Notes: generated from the letters alone by a model not told the origin. DNA of 52,325 bases from an uncultured Bacteroides sp. (GCA_949289345.1 CASENS010000105.1:1-52325), one strand, 5' to 3'. Positions 27,937 to 35,782 are shown, numbered from the stretch's first letter. Numbers and translations are program-made.

Positions 27937-28400
27937 TTTTCGTTGTAGTCCATTTGCATCCCTTCGGGCAGGAACTGGCGCACGTCCTTGCCATACGACA
28001 GCAGTTCGCGCACGATGGTGGAGCTGACACACGTCAGTTCGGGTTCGGTGAAGAGCAGGATGGTTTCTATCCCCGTCAGCTTCCGGTTGATGTCGGCTAT
28101 GGTTTCCTCGTACTCAAAGTCCTTCACCGTGCGTATGCCGCGTATGATGAGGTTGGCGTCTGCCTGGCGCGCGAAGTCAATGGTCAGACTGTCGTACGAC
28201 CGGACGCTGACGCGCGGCTCGTTGCGGTAATAGTGGCGTATCATTTCCTCCCGCTTCGCGATGGGAAAGTGGGTATTCTTGTTTTCGTTGATGCCGATGC
28301 CGATGACGATTTCATCGATAAAGGTCAGCGCACGCCTCACCACCGAGGCATGGCCTGCGGTAAAGGGGTCGAACGTGCCCGGAAAAATTGCTCGTGTCAT
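27933..28400 (-). CDS. coaD: Phosphopantetheine adenylyltransferase
   Basis: CoaD makes dephospho-CoA from 4'-phosphopantetheine and ATP. The 155-residue protein has the nucleotidyltransferase start [12 protein letters not shown] with the HxGH-like T/HAGH signature, and the C-terminal [15 protein letters not shown] (ISSTxVR-type) motif. Its stop overlaps the start of the S41 protease gene, so the two form a small operon. Confidence 0.95.
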   Translation of the reverse strand: MTRAIFPGTFDPFTAGHASVVRRALTFIDEIVIGIGINENKNTHFPIAKREEMIRHYYRNEPRVSVRSYDSLTIDFARQADANLIIRGIRTVKDFEYEETIADINRKLTGIETILLFTEPELTCVSSTIVRELLSYGKDVRQFLPEGMQMDYNEK

Positions 28401-28429
28401 TTAGAATGGATTACGCTGTTTTTAGCGTG

Positions 28430-28459
28430 CAAATGTATGCAAAAATACGGAGAACCAAA
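28430..28459 (-). promoter_or_regulatory. coaD promoter
   Basis: On the minus strand, TTTG (plus-strand CAAA, 28456-28459), an 18-base spacer, then TACATTTG (plus-strand CAAATGTA, 28430-28437), 30 bases before the coaD ATG. Confidence 0.6.
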
Positions 28460-28511
28460 AAACTTGGCGCTTATTTTTCGGAAGCGGCGGATGATTTTAA
28501 TTCGTTAAATC

Positions 28512-28742
28512 GTCAAGGAACTGATTGCCGCTTTCCACGACGCCGTGGACGATTATTTGGAGTATTGCAGGGACGAAGGAATAGAACTCCACAAAAGTTA
28601 TTCGGGGTCGCTGGACATCCGTATTTCTCCCGAAACTCACAGCCGTATAGCTGTACTGGCCAAACAGGCCGGGATTTCAATGAATGCATTCGTCAAGTCG
28701 GCGGTAGAGAAACAGATTGCGACGATGACTTCCGGTCTGTAA
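28512..28742 (+). pseudogene. 5'-truncated HicB-family antitoxin remnant
   Basis: The frame from 28512 reads VKELIAAFHDAVDDYLEYC, then the typical HicB C-terminus: HKSYSGSLDIRISPETHSRI followed by AVLAKQAGISMNAFVKSAVE. An in-frame stop lies at 28506-28508, and the N-terminal half of HicB (about 45 residues) is missing in all three plus frames upstream. A GTG at 28545 could start a 65-residue product, but it falls inside the conserved AVDDYLEY segment. No hicA gene is adjacent. The remaining part is the ribbon-helix-helix or HTH DNA-binding region, so a short DNA-binding peptide cannot be excluded. Confidence 0.75.
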
Positions 28743-28748
28743 ACAAAA

Positions 28749-28836
28749 AAGCATACATTCTTTTGCCTCAAAACATACGACCTTTTGGGGCAAAGGATAG
28801 TTAGTTTTGCCCCAAAAGATACTATCTATTCTTTTA
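28749..28836 (+). repeat. Array D: four tandem 22-bp units, related to array A
   Basis: Units start at 28749, 28771, 28793 and 28815, seven bases after the hicB remnant stop. Unit 1 (AAGCATACATTCTTTTGCC) closely matches unit 1 of arrays A and E. CTTTTGGGGCAAA (28782-28794) at the unit 2/3 border pairs perfectly with TTTGCCCCAAAAG (28806-28818) at the unit 3/4 border, a 13-bp stem with an 11-base loop. Confidence 0.85.
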
Positions 28837-28846
28837 AGTTGCTCCG

Positions 28847-29434
28847 TCACTTCCACAACCGGAACTCCACATCCTTGAACGTGACGCTGTCTTTGGGGTT
28901 GTCCTTGTTATAGAGCGTACCTTCCATCCGACCGGTGACAATAGGGAAGGATGGTAGGGAGGCGTTCTTGTAGTCCACGTCATCCACCTGCAGCAGGAAA
29001 GGATGGTCCGGCGAGCAAATGTAAGTTGCACTTTTCGTGCTCAGTTCAATGTAGGGCACACGTTCCGACGTGTCAGCATCAAAAATCCTTTGCGAAGTTA
29101 TCTCAAAAGTGCCGGCCTTTATCGGTCCCCATTGCAGATACATCGCTGCCCAAGGTTCGTCGTGATAGTCGGCCGCAAACTTGATAAGCCATCCGTTGAC
29201 TTCCATGCTTTGGCAATGAGGGTCTTGCGGGACATAGAGAAGAGGGTCTATCCGGAAATCATAATAAGAGTCCTGCTTGATGCTTATCAGACTGTCGTTC
29301 ATCAGCCCGGTAAAATAACTCTTGGTGTAAGGCAGTGCTCCGGGCAAGGGAGCTTCGCCTGTATCGTTGTCGCAAGCGGCGAAGCAGGCCAACAGCACAG
29401 CCAACAATGTGGCGGAAAATAGTTTTCGGGTCAT
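28847..29434 (-). CDS. Lipoprotein of unknown function
   Basis: A 195-residue protein with a lipoprotein signal: LLACFAAC places the modified cysteine near residue 21, followed by DNDTG, a Bacteroides surface-export-like acidic stretch. The rest is a beta-rich sequence with no motif I recognise. It is the last gene of a minus-strand group (barrel protein, small ORF, lipoprotein) but has its own -7 box (29499-29506) and a leader hairpin. Confidence 0.7.
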   Translation of the reverse strand: MTRKLFSATLLAVLLACFAACDNDTGEAPLPGALPYTKSYFTGLMNDSLISIKQDSYYDFRIDPLLYVPQDPHCQSMEVNGWLIKFAADYHDEPWAAMYLQWGPIKAGTFEITSQRIFDADTSERVPYIELSTKSATYICSPDHPFLLQVDDVDYKNASLPSFPIVTGRMEGTLYNKDNPKDSVTFKDVEFRLWK

Positions 29435-29465
29435 AATTGGATAAGATTATAATGATACGATAAAC

Positions 29466-29496
29466 CGGGATTAGGGCTTTATCTGTCCTAATCCCG
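29466..29496 (-). promoter_or_regulatory. Perfect 10-bp palindrome in the lipoprotein leader
   Basis: CGGGATTAGG (29466-29475), 11-base loop, CCTAATCCCG (29487-29496), directly next to the -7 box TAGTTTTG on the minus strand (29499-29506) and 32 bases before the ATG. It could be an operator over the start point or an RNA stem at the 5' end of the message. Confidence 0.55.
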
Positions 29497-29517
29497 CACA
29501 AAACTACATATTAATTT

Positions 29518-29748
29518 TTAATCATACATGTTTACTGGAATAAAAGTTATTTTAAAATCACCAAGTGAATAATTCATCAAATCGTAGGTTCCGTTTTGTT
29601 CATGTTTAATGATAGGATCCGAAAAATGAATATAAGTCGTGCCCAAATCATTCGAGGTAATAGTCCTTTCAATCGTGACTTCTGTAGTATGCTTCGTCGT
29701 ATTCGAAGTACCATATGCCACTTTTACAGTTCCTTCTTCATTTGTCAC
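29518..29748 (-). CDS. Small hypothetical protein or gene fragment
   Basis: A 76-codon frame starting with GTG, directly preceded by an in-frame TAG. The sequence (VEVTIERTITSNDL-like strand pattern, ending FKITFIPVNMYD) looks like the C-terminal part of a beta-rich extracytoplasmic protein, but there is no signal peptide. It begins 13 bases after the barrel-protein stop. I do not recognise it; it may be the decayed tail of a lost gene. Confidence 0.4.
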   Translation of the reverse strand: MTNEEGTVKVAYGTSNTTKHTTEVTIERTITSNDLGTTYIHFSDPIIKHEQNGTYDLMNYSLGDFKITFIPVNMYD

Positions 29749-29761
29749 CTACACATCCCTT

Positions 29762-30451
29762 TTAAAACCGATACCCCACCGACAGCTGCAGGCCGTAGTT
29801 TCTCAAGTCGTTCTGCTTTTGTCCTTTCTTGATGGACTCGTAGTAATCCAGACTCACGATGTAATGCTTGCAGACAACAGCTTTCAGTCCGCCCATTACG
29901 CCGTGCGTCCAATGCCTGAACGGAGCAAGTGTTGCCGTGTAAGCCTGGGACTCACTGACCGGAGGCTCGTAAGTGTACCCGTCCATAGGCTTCCACGTGG
30001 CATATCCACATCCGCCACCTTCTTCAAAGAAAGCCAATGAGGACTTGCCTGCATTGAAGTCGATGGAGCCATACCAGCCCACGGACGGTATCAGCTGGAA
30101 GTTCTCACAGAAGCGGATGTTATAACCCACCTTCAACGGAATGATGAAATGGTTCAGCTCCACGTCCGTGTGAGGAAAGAAATACCCGTAGGTCGTTCCG
30201 TCCGTCAGGTTCATCGTGTTGCGGGTCTGCGCAAACATCAAGCCGGAGGAAAGCAGCCAGTGCCGCTTGAACTCGTAACTGACATCCGCGCCTATCTGAA
30301 ACCCCGCTTTCATGCCGCCCACCTGTTTCTCGTCCGTGTTTTGGCTGCTCTTAAAATGGGAGAAGTTCACACCGGCTTTTATGTCGTACGTGAACTGGGC
30401 GAACGAAGATGTCGCGTAGCATAACATGAAGAATAAGATAAACTGTTTCAT
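29762..30451 (-). CDS. Outer-membrane beta-barrel (porin-like) protein
   Basis: A 229-residue protein with a signal peptide (about 1-18) and alternating amphipathic strands of the Bacteroidetes OMP_b-brl_2/PorT-like type, ending in the outer-membrane signature SVGYRF with terminal phenylalanine. The opening FTYDIKAGVNFSHF and the GFQIGADVSYEF strand are typical. Its promoter region holds a cluster of GTACGCAA motifs next to the TPR/HTH regulator gene, which suggests it is the regulator's target. Confidence 0.75.
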   Translation of the reverse strand: MKQFILFFMLCYATSSFAQFTYDIKAGVNFSHFKSSQNTDEKQVGGMKAGFQIGADVSYEFKRHWLLSSGLMFAQTRNTMNLTDGTTYGYFFPHTDVELNHFIIPLKVGYNIRFCENFQLIPSVGWYGSIDFNAGKSSLAFFEEGGGCGYATWKPMDGYTYEPPVSESQAYTATLAPFRHWTHGVMGGLKAVVCKHYIVSLDYYESIKKGQKQNDLRNYGLQLSVGYRF

Positions 30452-30479
30452 ACCGTTTGTATTTTTTGATTTTACGCCG

Positions 30480-30514
30480 CAAAGTTAGGAGAGAAGTGGG
30501 GATAAAACGGCAAA
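30480..30514 (-). promoter_or_regulatory. Promoter of the barrel-protein gene
   Basis: On the minus strand TAACTTTG (plus-strand CAAAGTTA, 30480-30487) is a full -7 match, 29 bases before the ATG. A TTTG (plus-strand CAAA, 30511-30514) lies 23 bases upstream, longer than the preferred 19. Confidence 0.5.
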
Positions 30515-30517
30515 AAA

Positions 30518-30605
30518 GAGTACGCAAAAAGTACGCAAATGCAATGCGTACTTTTGCGTACTCCGACGTACTTTACTAATAACCAATAAAATAGATTGCG
30601 TACTC
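30518..30605. promoter_or_regulatory. Cluster of GTACGCAA motifs with near-perfect palindrome (candidate operator)
   Basis: GAGTACGCAAAAAGTACGCA (30518-30537) and TGCGTACTTTTGCGTACTC (30545-30563) are complementary except for one extra A, around a 7-base loop. Each arm is itself two copies of GTACGCAA-type half-sites about 11-12 bp apart. Related copies follow at about 30565 (GACGTAC) and 30596 (TTGCGTAC). It lies just upstream of the barrel-gene promoter and downstream of the regulator stop. Confidence 0.65.
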
Positions 30606-32366
30606 TTACAGGTTTCTTATAAAGCTGTCACAATCTTTGGGCTTGCCTTTCTTGCCGGACAGTTTTTTATAGAGCCTTTCGCGGAGGGAGGAGATGCCCT
30701 GCTTCGACCTGCATACAATAGCGGCTATGCGGACGGGAGGGACGTTCAACTTGATGAGCAAGCAGACCTGGAACTCCGTTTCCGACAAAGGACAGAGTTC
30801 ATTCAATTGCCGGATAAAATGCGGATAAGCAACATCGACCGCCTGTGTCAGTTCCTGCCAATCGGCATCTGTCAGCCTTATCGTTTCATTGCCGTCTTCC
30901 GGTTGATGCAGTTTTTCCCAAACCTTGGTTTGCCGGAGGCTGGCCAACGAAGACGCTCTGAAGGCCTGTACGGCCTCTATTTGCAGGTTCTCTTTTTCCA
31001 ACAACTCTTTTTGCGTTTGCAACAAATGTTGGCGTAGCTCGTCGTTCGATTTCTGTGCGTCGTACAGCTGCATGGCCAGTTCCTCTATTTTCTTCTTGTT
31101 CGAAGCCAATTGCGATTGGCTGAATTGGTATTGTTCCCTTTGCATCCGTTTCAGTTTTTCCTGTTGCAGCAACATGTTCTGTTCCTTCCGCTTGTACTTT
31201 TGCCACATGCTGACGCCTATCAGCAGGAGGAACAATGTCAAAGACAGTGATGAAAAGAAAAGAATCCGTCTTTGGAGGCTTTTATTTTTCAACATACTGT
31301 TTTCGTGTGCCAACTTTTTGTAATTGTACAAAGCGTCAATCTTATGGATGGCTTCCGTGCGAATAATCTGCTGTAGTGAATCTTGATACAGAATATATTG
31401 CTTTAACAAGTGCCAAGCTTTGAAATCATTTCCTTGCAGATGGGCTATATTGGCCAATCCTTCATAAGCTCCGGCTTGGTGAAGAAGTGAATTGAAAGCA
31501 AGTTTCTTCTGATAATAATAGGTAGCGGAGTCCAATTGATTGGTAAAATAATAGTAGCGTGCCATGTTATTGTAAAAAGGAGGTAGACCAATGCTATCAA
31601 CAGTTGTTCCCCCTATCCGCAACATTTCATAAGCTTCAGAATACTTACCTAATCTGATATAAAATCCGGCAAATTCACGGTAGACCATATTCCGCAATTC
31701 AATATCTTTCATCTGCTGAGCCATTTCAATTGCACGACGGTAATACCAATCGGCACTGTCTTGCCGCTCTGCCACGGCAAAATACCTTCCGATATCCCGC
31801 AAGTCGAAAACAAGGTTGGCACTGTCTTTCAATATCAAGTCACATTGGTAAGCCTTACGGAGCACGCCGGGCATTTCGTCATAGAGTTCTTGATAGAAGA
31901 ACAGCGTGCCCATCTGGCTGTAGATGCGGCTTGACAGGTTGTAGTCCGTCAGCTTTTCCCGTTCCATGACGTCGATGGCACGTTGGTAGTACTCCAACGC
32001 ACGCGGCGCGTCCTTCAGGTCGCTATAGGTGCGTCCCGCATAGTAGAGGGCTTCGGGCAGGCGGGTCTTGTCACGCCGCTTGCGGTAGTAACGCACCACC
32101 GAAAGGATAAGGCTGTCCGAAGTGTGCGTGACGTAGGCCTTGTCGTCGGCCTTTATGCGCAAGAGATTATAATACATGCGGACGCGTTCGGGACAGCCGG
32201 CTATGCTGTCCTTCCAGCCATACAGCACGGTTCGTACGCTGTCCGGACATACATCCAGCAGGGAATCGGCCTGTTGCAGCAGGCGTTCGGCGCGCCGGTC
32301 GGTGTGGCAAGAAACCAACAGAACGGCAATCCAAAGAATAATGCTATAGTCGGCAATTCGTTGCAT
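30606..32366 (-). CDS. Membrane-anchored TPR protein with C-terminal LuxR-like helix-turn-helix
   Basis: A 586-residue protein of a type common in Bacteroides. The N-terminal signal/lipobox-like region (LWIAVLLVSC) is followed by about six TPR-like helical pairs (residues 30-340), a membrane helix near 365-387, a coiled coil rich in Q, K and E (about 390-470), and a C-terminal helix-turn-helix (SETEFQVCLLIKLN, then VPPVRIAAIVCRSKQGISS). It probably senses a periplasmic signal and controls transcription. A -7 box (plus-strand CAAAGATA, 32394-32401) lies upstream. The adjacent GTACGCAA cluster and barrel gene are candidate targets. Confidence 0.8.
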   Translation of the reverse strand: MQRIADYSIILWIAVLLVSCHTDRRAERLLQQADSLLDVCPDSVRTVLYGWKDSIAGCPERVRMYYNLLRIKADDKAYVTHTSDSLILSVVRYYRKRRDKTRLPEALYYAGRTYSDLKDAPRALEYYQRAIDVMEREKLTDYNLSSRIYSQMGTLFFYQELYDEMPGVLRKAYQCDLILKDSANLVFDLRDIGRYFAVAERQDSADWYYRRAIEMAQQMKDIELRNMVYREFAGFYIRLGKYSEAYEMLRIGGTTVDSIGLPPFYNNMARYYYFTNQLDSATYYYQKKLAFNSLLHQAGAYEGLANIAHLQGNDFKAWHLLKQYILYQDSLQQIIRTEAIHKIDALYNYKKLAHENSMLKNKSLQRRILFFSSLSLTLFLLLIGVSMWQKYKRKEQNMLLQQEKLKRMQREQYQFSQSQLASNKKKIEELAMQLYDAQKSNDELRQHLLQTQKELLEKENLQIEAVQAFRASSLASLRQTKVWEKLHQPEDGNETIRLTDADWQELTQAVDVAYPHFIRQLNELCPLSETEFQVCLLIKLNVPPVRIAAIVCRSKQGISSLRERLYKKLSGKKGKPKDCDSFIRNL

Positions 32367-32520
32367 ATGTTACTGTTTCCTGTTTTCAGGGAGCAAAGAT
32401 AACAAATAAGGCTCATCCGACAAGTGCGTGGTTGTATAAATGGGAATTCGGATGGCACACGGATGACACGGATTGAACAAGATGACCACAGATTTATTTA
32501 ATAAAGAATTGGTGTAATCA

Positions 32521-32677
32521 ACTCCCCTCCTCCTGGGAGGAGGGGTGCCCACCGGGCGGGGTGGTAGGACAAGAATGGTTTGACCTATGATTATATTAAG
32601 AATAGGAGTCGCTTCGCGTCATGTTTCTCCTACCACCCCGGCCTGAAGGCCACCCCTCCTCCGGGGAGGAGGGGAGT
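32521..32677. mobile_element. Palindromic MITE/REPIN-like element, copy 1
   Basis: Outer arms ACTCCCCTCCTCC / GGAGGAGGGGAGT enclose small GC-rich hairpins (left GTGCCCACCGGGCGGGG, right CCCCGGCCTGAAGGCCAC), then inner arms GGTGGTAGGA (32560-32569) and TCCTACCACC (32628-32637) around a 58-base loop. No coding capacity. A second copy lies at 36850-37019. Confidence 0.8.
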
Positions 32678-32818
32678 TCTGTTACCTATTCCTAACTGAT
32701 ATTATCATTTAGTATAAATTAATTTTGCTCACTATACTGAATGACAATTTAGCCCTTTACCTTCGAGGGGAGTTGAGGAGGCTGAATTATCCTTTGCCGG
32801 GGGAACATTGCTGAAAAG

Positions 32819-32864
32819 CCCAAGTATGCTTGGATAAACGGCAACGTATCCAAGCATACTTGGG
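32819..32864. repeat. Perfect 18-bp inverted repeat, also 22-bp phased
   Basis: CCCAAGTATGCTTGGATA (32819-32836), loop AACGGCAACG, TATCCAAGCATACTTGGG (32847-32864). Words of the type AnGTAnnC recur at 32822, 32844 and 32866, 22 bp apart. The centre repeats the TTGGATA-N10-TATCCAA design of the array at 2472. It lies 40 bases beyond the stop of the BACON lipoprotein gene (minus strand), so it may act as a terminator although no T run follows. Confidence 0.7.
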
Positions 32865-32904
32865 CAAGTAACCAATGATGGCTTGAAGGGGTAGCGTAAG
32901 TGGC

Positions 32905-33783
32905 TTAGAACCCGCTCAAATCTATTTCGCTGACTCCTGCAATGTCCTGCATCGTGAATGTCTCCGCACCTTGTGAACGGATGGTGACGGTGTAGGTGTT
33001 GAGACTTTCGTAGGGGTGTGTGGTCGCTGCCTTGTAAGGTTCGGTAGTGCCGTCACCCCACGTGATGTCGTTTCCGGCAAAGTAAGCTCCCGCCAAGGTG
33101 GGGACGGTGAACGAAGTGCCGGTGAACGTGATGCTCAGTGTCTGGTCTGCCAGGTAAGCCTTTTGCCGTACGGTAACCGTCTGCTCCACATTGTCGGAGG
33201 TAAACGTAATGACGGCCTCGCGGGGCTCGTTAGCTGTATTGGCGTCGATGACGAAACTCAGCGGCACCTCTTCCAAGGCGCGCGTGTCCGGGTTCTGACG
33301 GATCCAGTCGGCTGAGATGGATACCGTGAACTCTACGTTGGTGTTAATCTTCAAATCCAGTGTTCCCCCTTCGGACTCCATTTCGTATTCCGACTGGGCC
33401 ACCACGATGGCGTCTTTCTGCACCTGTACGATGGTGAGTTGTGCGGTCACTTCGCCCGAGCGGATGGTCAGGGTGGCTGTCCGTTCGTCCGGCGTGTCGT
33501 TAGGCTCTACGGTTATCCGCACTTCGCAGTCTTCACCTGCCGCGCCTTGTGAGGGAGCCACCTGGCACCAGGATTGGTCTACTCCGGCTTTCCAGTCGGC
33601 AGTTGCGGCGAACAGTACGGCCTCGGTGCCGCCTGCCGTTGCGAAGGTGGGTGAGCTTTGCCCGTCGGCCCAGGTGATGGAGGGGGTTACAGGCTGGGGT
33701 TCCTCTTTCTCGTCCGAGCAAGCTGCCAACAGAACGGTTGTGAGCAAGAGGAAAAACGTATGTTTGGAAAATAACTTTTTCAT
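32905..33783 (-). CDS. BACON-domain lipoprotein
   Basis: A 292-residue lipoprotein (LLAAC, modified Cys22, followed by SDEKEE). Two BACON-type beta-sandwich domains follow (about 36-125 and 127-215), each with the WxxxxP-like and VTVRQK-type strand endings (RTATLTIRSGEVTAQLTIVQ; AVITFTSDNVEQTVTVRQK). The last 75 residues form another beta region. BACON domains are carbohydrate- or mucin-associated in gut Bacteroidetes. It is 48 bases downstream of the C10 protease gene and probably in the same operon. Confidence 0.8.
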   Translation of the reverse strand: MKKLFSKHTFFLLLTTVLLAACSDEKEEPQPVTPSITWADGQSSPTFATAGGTEAVLFAATADWKAGVDQSWCQVAPSQGAAGEDCEVRITVEPNDTPDERTATLTIRSGEVTAQLTIVQVQKDAIVVAQSEYEMESEGGTLDLKINTNVEFTVSISADWIRQNPDTRALEEVPLSFVIDANTANEPREAVITFTSDNVEQTVTVRQKAYLADQTLSITFTGTSFTVPTLAGAYFAGNDITWGDGTTEPYKAATTHPYESLNTYTVTIRSQGAETFTMQDIAGVSEIDLSGF

Positions 33784-33831
33784 GTCTGGTTCTCTGTTTT
33801 TAAGAATGATACAATGATGTCTCTATGAAAC

Positions 33832-35655
33832 TCAATTCGTCTCGGGCAGTATGAAGGTTATTGTCTTCGTGTCGTTGCCTCGTGTCAGCGTGAGTCTGTA
33901 GCTTCCGCCGGGCAGGGTTGAAGCGTCGATGCTGATGCTGGTGCCTTCCTGCTTGCAGAGGTCGCTATGGTCGGTTCCGTCAGCGGTTTCCAACTTGGCC
34001 GTTACGCCCTCCATGGTTTGCAGCAGGAAGGTGCGGTCGGCTTTGTTGTAGGTCAGGGTCGTGTTCTTTTCGATGCTGATTAAATCGGAAATGACCAGGT
34101 CCCATACGCAGCCTTCCTCGTCGTTGCCCGTCACTAACGTCGGGGTCGGGTTCTTGGCCGTCGTGTAGTACAGGCGGATGCGGTAGCCGGGGTTGATGTT
34201 GGAACCGATTGTAATTCCTTGGAAAGTCAATATGCCGCCGTATCCCGGCTCTAAGTCTTCTATGGTTCCCCTGGCTATGACTTCTACGATTTGACCCGAT
34301 TCATTGGTCATCTCTACAAGAACTTCCCCGGTGAAGTTGGTGTTACCGCTATTGTATATGAAGCCGGCTTGGAGTGTAAACGGTTCGCCCTGTAAGGGTG
34401 TCCCTTCCAGAATTTCCAGGCCATGCGCGTAGATGCCTTGTGCGGGATTTTCATAGTTCACCAGAGTCAGTTCTTCCACATAGTCGCCTCCCGCGTCCGG
34501 CTGGATGCCGATGACTGCGTTCTGGAAATAGTTGAAGCCGCTGTCCGAACCGCCGGCGCCTTGGCTGTAGGGATCCAAGGCGGATAGCAGGAAGTAACCG
34601 TCGGACTGGCCGCTCCATCCCCAGTTCACGCTGAAGTAGTTGTTCGTGTCGTAGCCTTCCAGCACGAAAGCGTGTCCGCCGCTACCGTCTTCGGAAGCTC
34701 CGCCATACAGCACGGGGCGGTTGTTGTCTATTTCCTGTTTCATCAGTTGGTTCCAGCTGGACGTATTGTAGTCGGAACGATACACCACCCGGCAAGCCCG
34801 GTCGTAGCCCATGTGGTCTGTCAGGAATGCCGGAATGTCCGATGTATAGGCTCCCGTACCTCCGCTTCCGACGATGGGGCCAAAGTCCGACTGGAGCCCT
34901 ATGGCGCAGTCGCGCATCAGGGTGGCTACGGCTTCGGCTTCCGTTTCGCCGTACAACCCCGGGAGGTATTCCATTTTCATGTTCGCCCAGTCGTACGTAT
35001 GTCCCAAGGGCAGTTCTTCGATATAGGCCCGATAGCTTTCGGTGGTGTAGGCGGGCAGTGTACCCGTGCCTTGGGCGGGGAATTGATGGTAGCGCATGAC
35101 GATGGCCAGTGCCGTAGCCGTACATCCCGTATAGGTGTTTATGCGGTTTACCTGTGGGCACAGGTCGTTGTAGGGTGCGGTCTGGTCCCAGGCTGCCGTC
35201 TCCAACTCTACCACCGGTGTGCCGGCGTCGGCGGTGGCCCATGCGCGTGCCACGTATCCCGTGGCTTGCGCTCCTTGCCTGCGTGCATGGTTTATTTCGT
35301 CGCGCATGCCTTCCAGCCATTCTTGCAGGTTGGCCGGCATGTTGTCTGTGGGGAACTCGTTTTCGAAAGAGTAAGCCAGTATCGGCATGGCCGCATCATC
35401 GCCCGCCACAATGACAAAGCCCGGTCCCGACGTGTTGTCGAATACATAATAAGCCGGTTCCATGCCCGACGAACGGGTGGTTGCCAGGCTTTCACTTTGG
35501 AGCACCATCTGAAGGTTGGCTGAAGATGATCCGCGTGTTTGCGGAGCAGACTGCCAGAAGGCGTTTGCCATCTTCCGCGCCTGTTCTTCCGGGACATTCC
35601 CGGCAAACGCCAGTCCTGACAAGAGGACAAAAAGCAACAAATAAATACGTCTCAT
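33832..35655 (-). CDS. Secreted C10-family (streptopain-like) cysteine protease
   Basis: A 607-residue exported protease. After a signal peptide (about 1-19) comes a Spi-type inhibitory prodomain (to about 150), then the papain-fold catalytic domain with Cys178 in NTYTGCTATALA and His328 in GSGGHAFVLEGYD, and the NWGWSGQSDGYF block. The last 220 residues are beta-rich with a C-terminal sorting-like end. Relatives include SpeB of Streptococcus and the Bfp proteases of Bacteroides fragilis. No small staphostatin-like inhibitor gene is adjacent; the BACON lipoprotein is its only partner. Confidence 0.9.
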   Translation of the reverse strand: MRRIYLLLFVLLSGLAFAGNVPEEQARKMANAFWQSAPQTRGSSSANLQMVLQSESLATTRSSGMEPAYYVFDNTSGPGFVIVAGDDAAMPILAYSFENEFPTDNMPANLQEWLEGMRDEINHARRQGAQATGYVARAWATADAGTPVVELETAAWDQTAPYNDLCPQVNRINTYTGCTATALAIVMRYHQFPAQGTGTLPAYTTESYRAYIEELPLGHTYDWANMKMEYLPGLYGETEAEAVATLMRDCAIGLQSDFGPIVGSGGTGAYTSDIPAFLTDHMGYDRACRVVYRSDYNTSSWNQLMKQEIDNNRPVLYGGASEDGSGGHAFVLEGYDTNNYFSVNWGWSGQSDGYFLLSALDPYSQGAGGSDSGFNYFQNAVIGIQPDAGGDYVEELTLVNYENPAQGIYAHGLEILEGTPLQGEPFTLQAGFIYNSGNTNFTGEVLVEMTNESGQIVEVIARGTIEDLEPGYGGILTFQGITIGSNINPGYRIRLYYTTAKNPTPTLVTGNDEEGCVWDLVISDLISIEKNTTLTYNKADRTFLLQTMEGVTAKLETADGTDHSDLCKQEGTSISIDASTLPGGSYRLTLTRGNDTKTITFILPETN

Positions 35656-35701
35656 AGGTAGAGATAACTCATTAAAATTAATAATAGTCTATGTTTTTTT
35701 G

Positions 35702-35709
35702 CAAATATA
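35702..35709 (-). promoter_or_regulatory. -7 box of the C10 protease gene
   Basis: Plus-strand CAAATATA reads TATATTTG on the minus strand, a full TAnnTTTG match 47 bases before the ATG. No TTTG is seen at the usual upstream distance. Confidence 0.45.
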
Positions 35710-35748
35710 TAGTTTTTGCGTGATATATCTTTTGTTTTTCTGCGTTTT

Positions 35749-35782
35749 TTTGTTCTCATTTGGGGGCTAAACGTTATCTTTG
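35749..35782 (+). promoter_or_regulatory. Promoter of the glycosyltransferase gene
   Basis: TATCTTTG at 35775-35782 is 14 bases before the ATG at 35796; TTTG at 35749-35752 lies 22 bases upstream of it. The leader would be only a few bases long, so translation is nearly leaderless. Confidence 0.5.

Larger units (their letters stand above)
32367..32904. other. Gene-free region with large palindromic element and long hairpin
   Basis: In 538 bases there is no convincing gene. Contents: the regulator's -7 box (32394-32401), about 120 bases without clear structure, palindromic element copy 1 (32521-32677), an A/T-rich stretch sharing AGTATAAATT-ATTTT with the right flank of copy 2, and the 18-bp hairpin at 32819-32864. 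Confidence 0.6.

Noticed and set aside
28388-28804. 138-codon plus-strand frame across the hicB remnant
   Set aside because: It is in a different phase from the hicB sequence and its product has no recognisable features; it runs through the 22-bp array.
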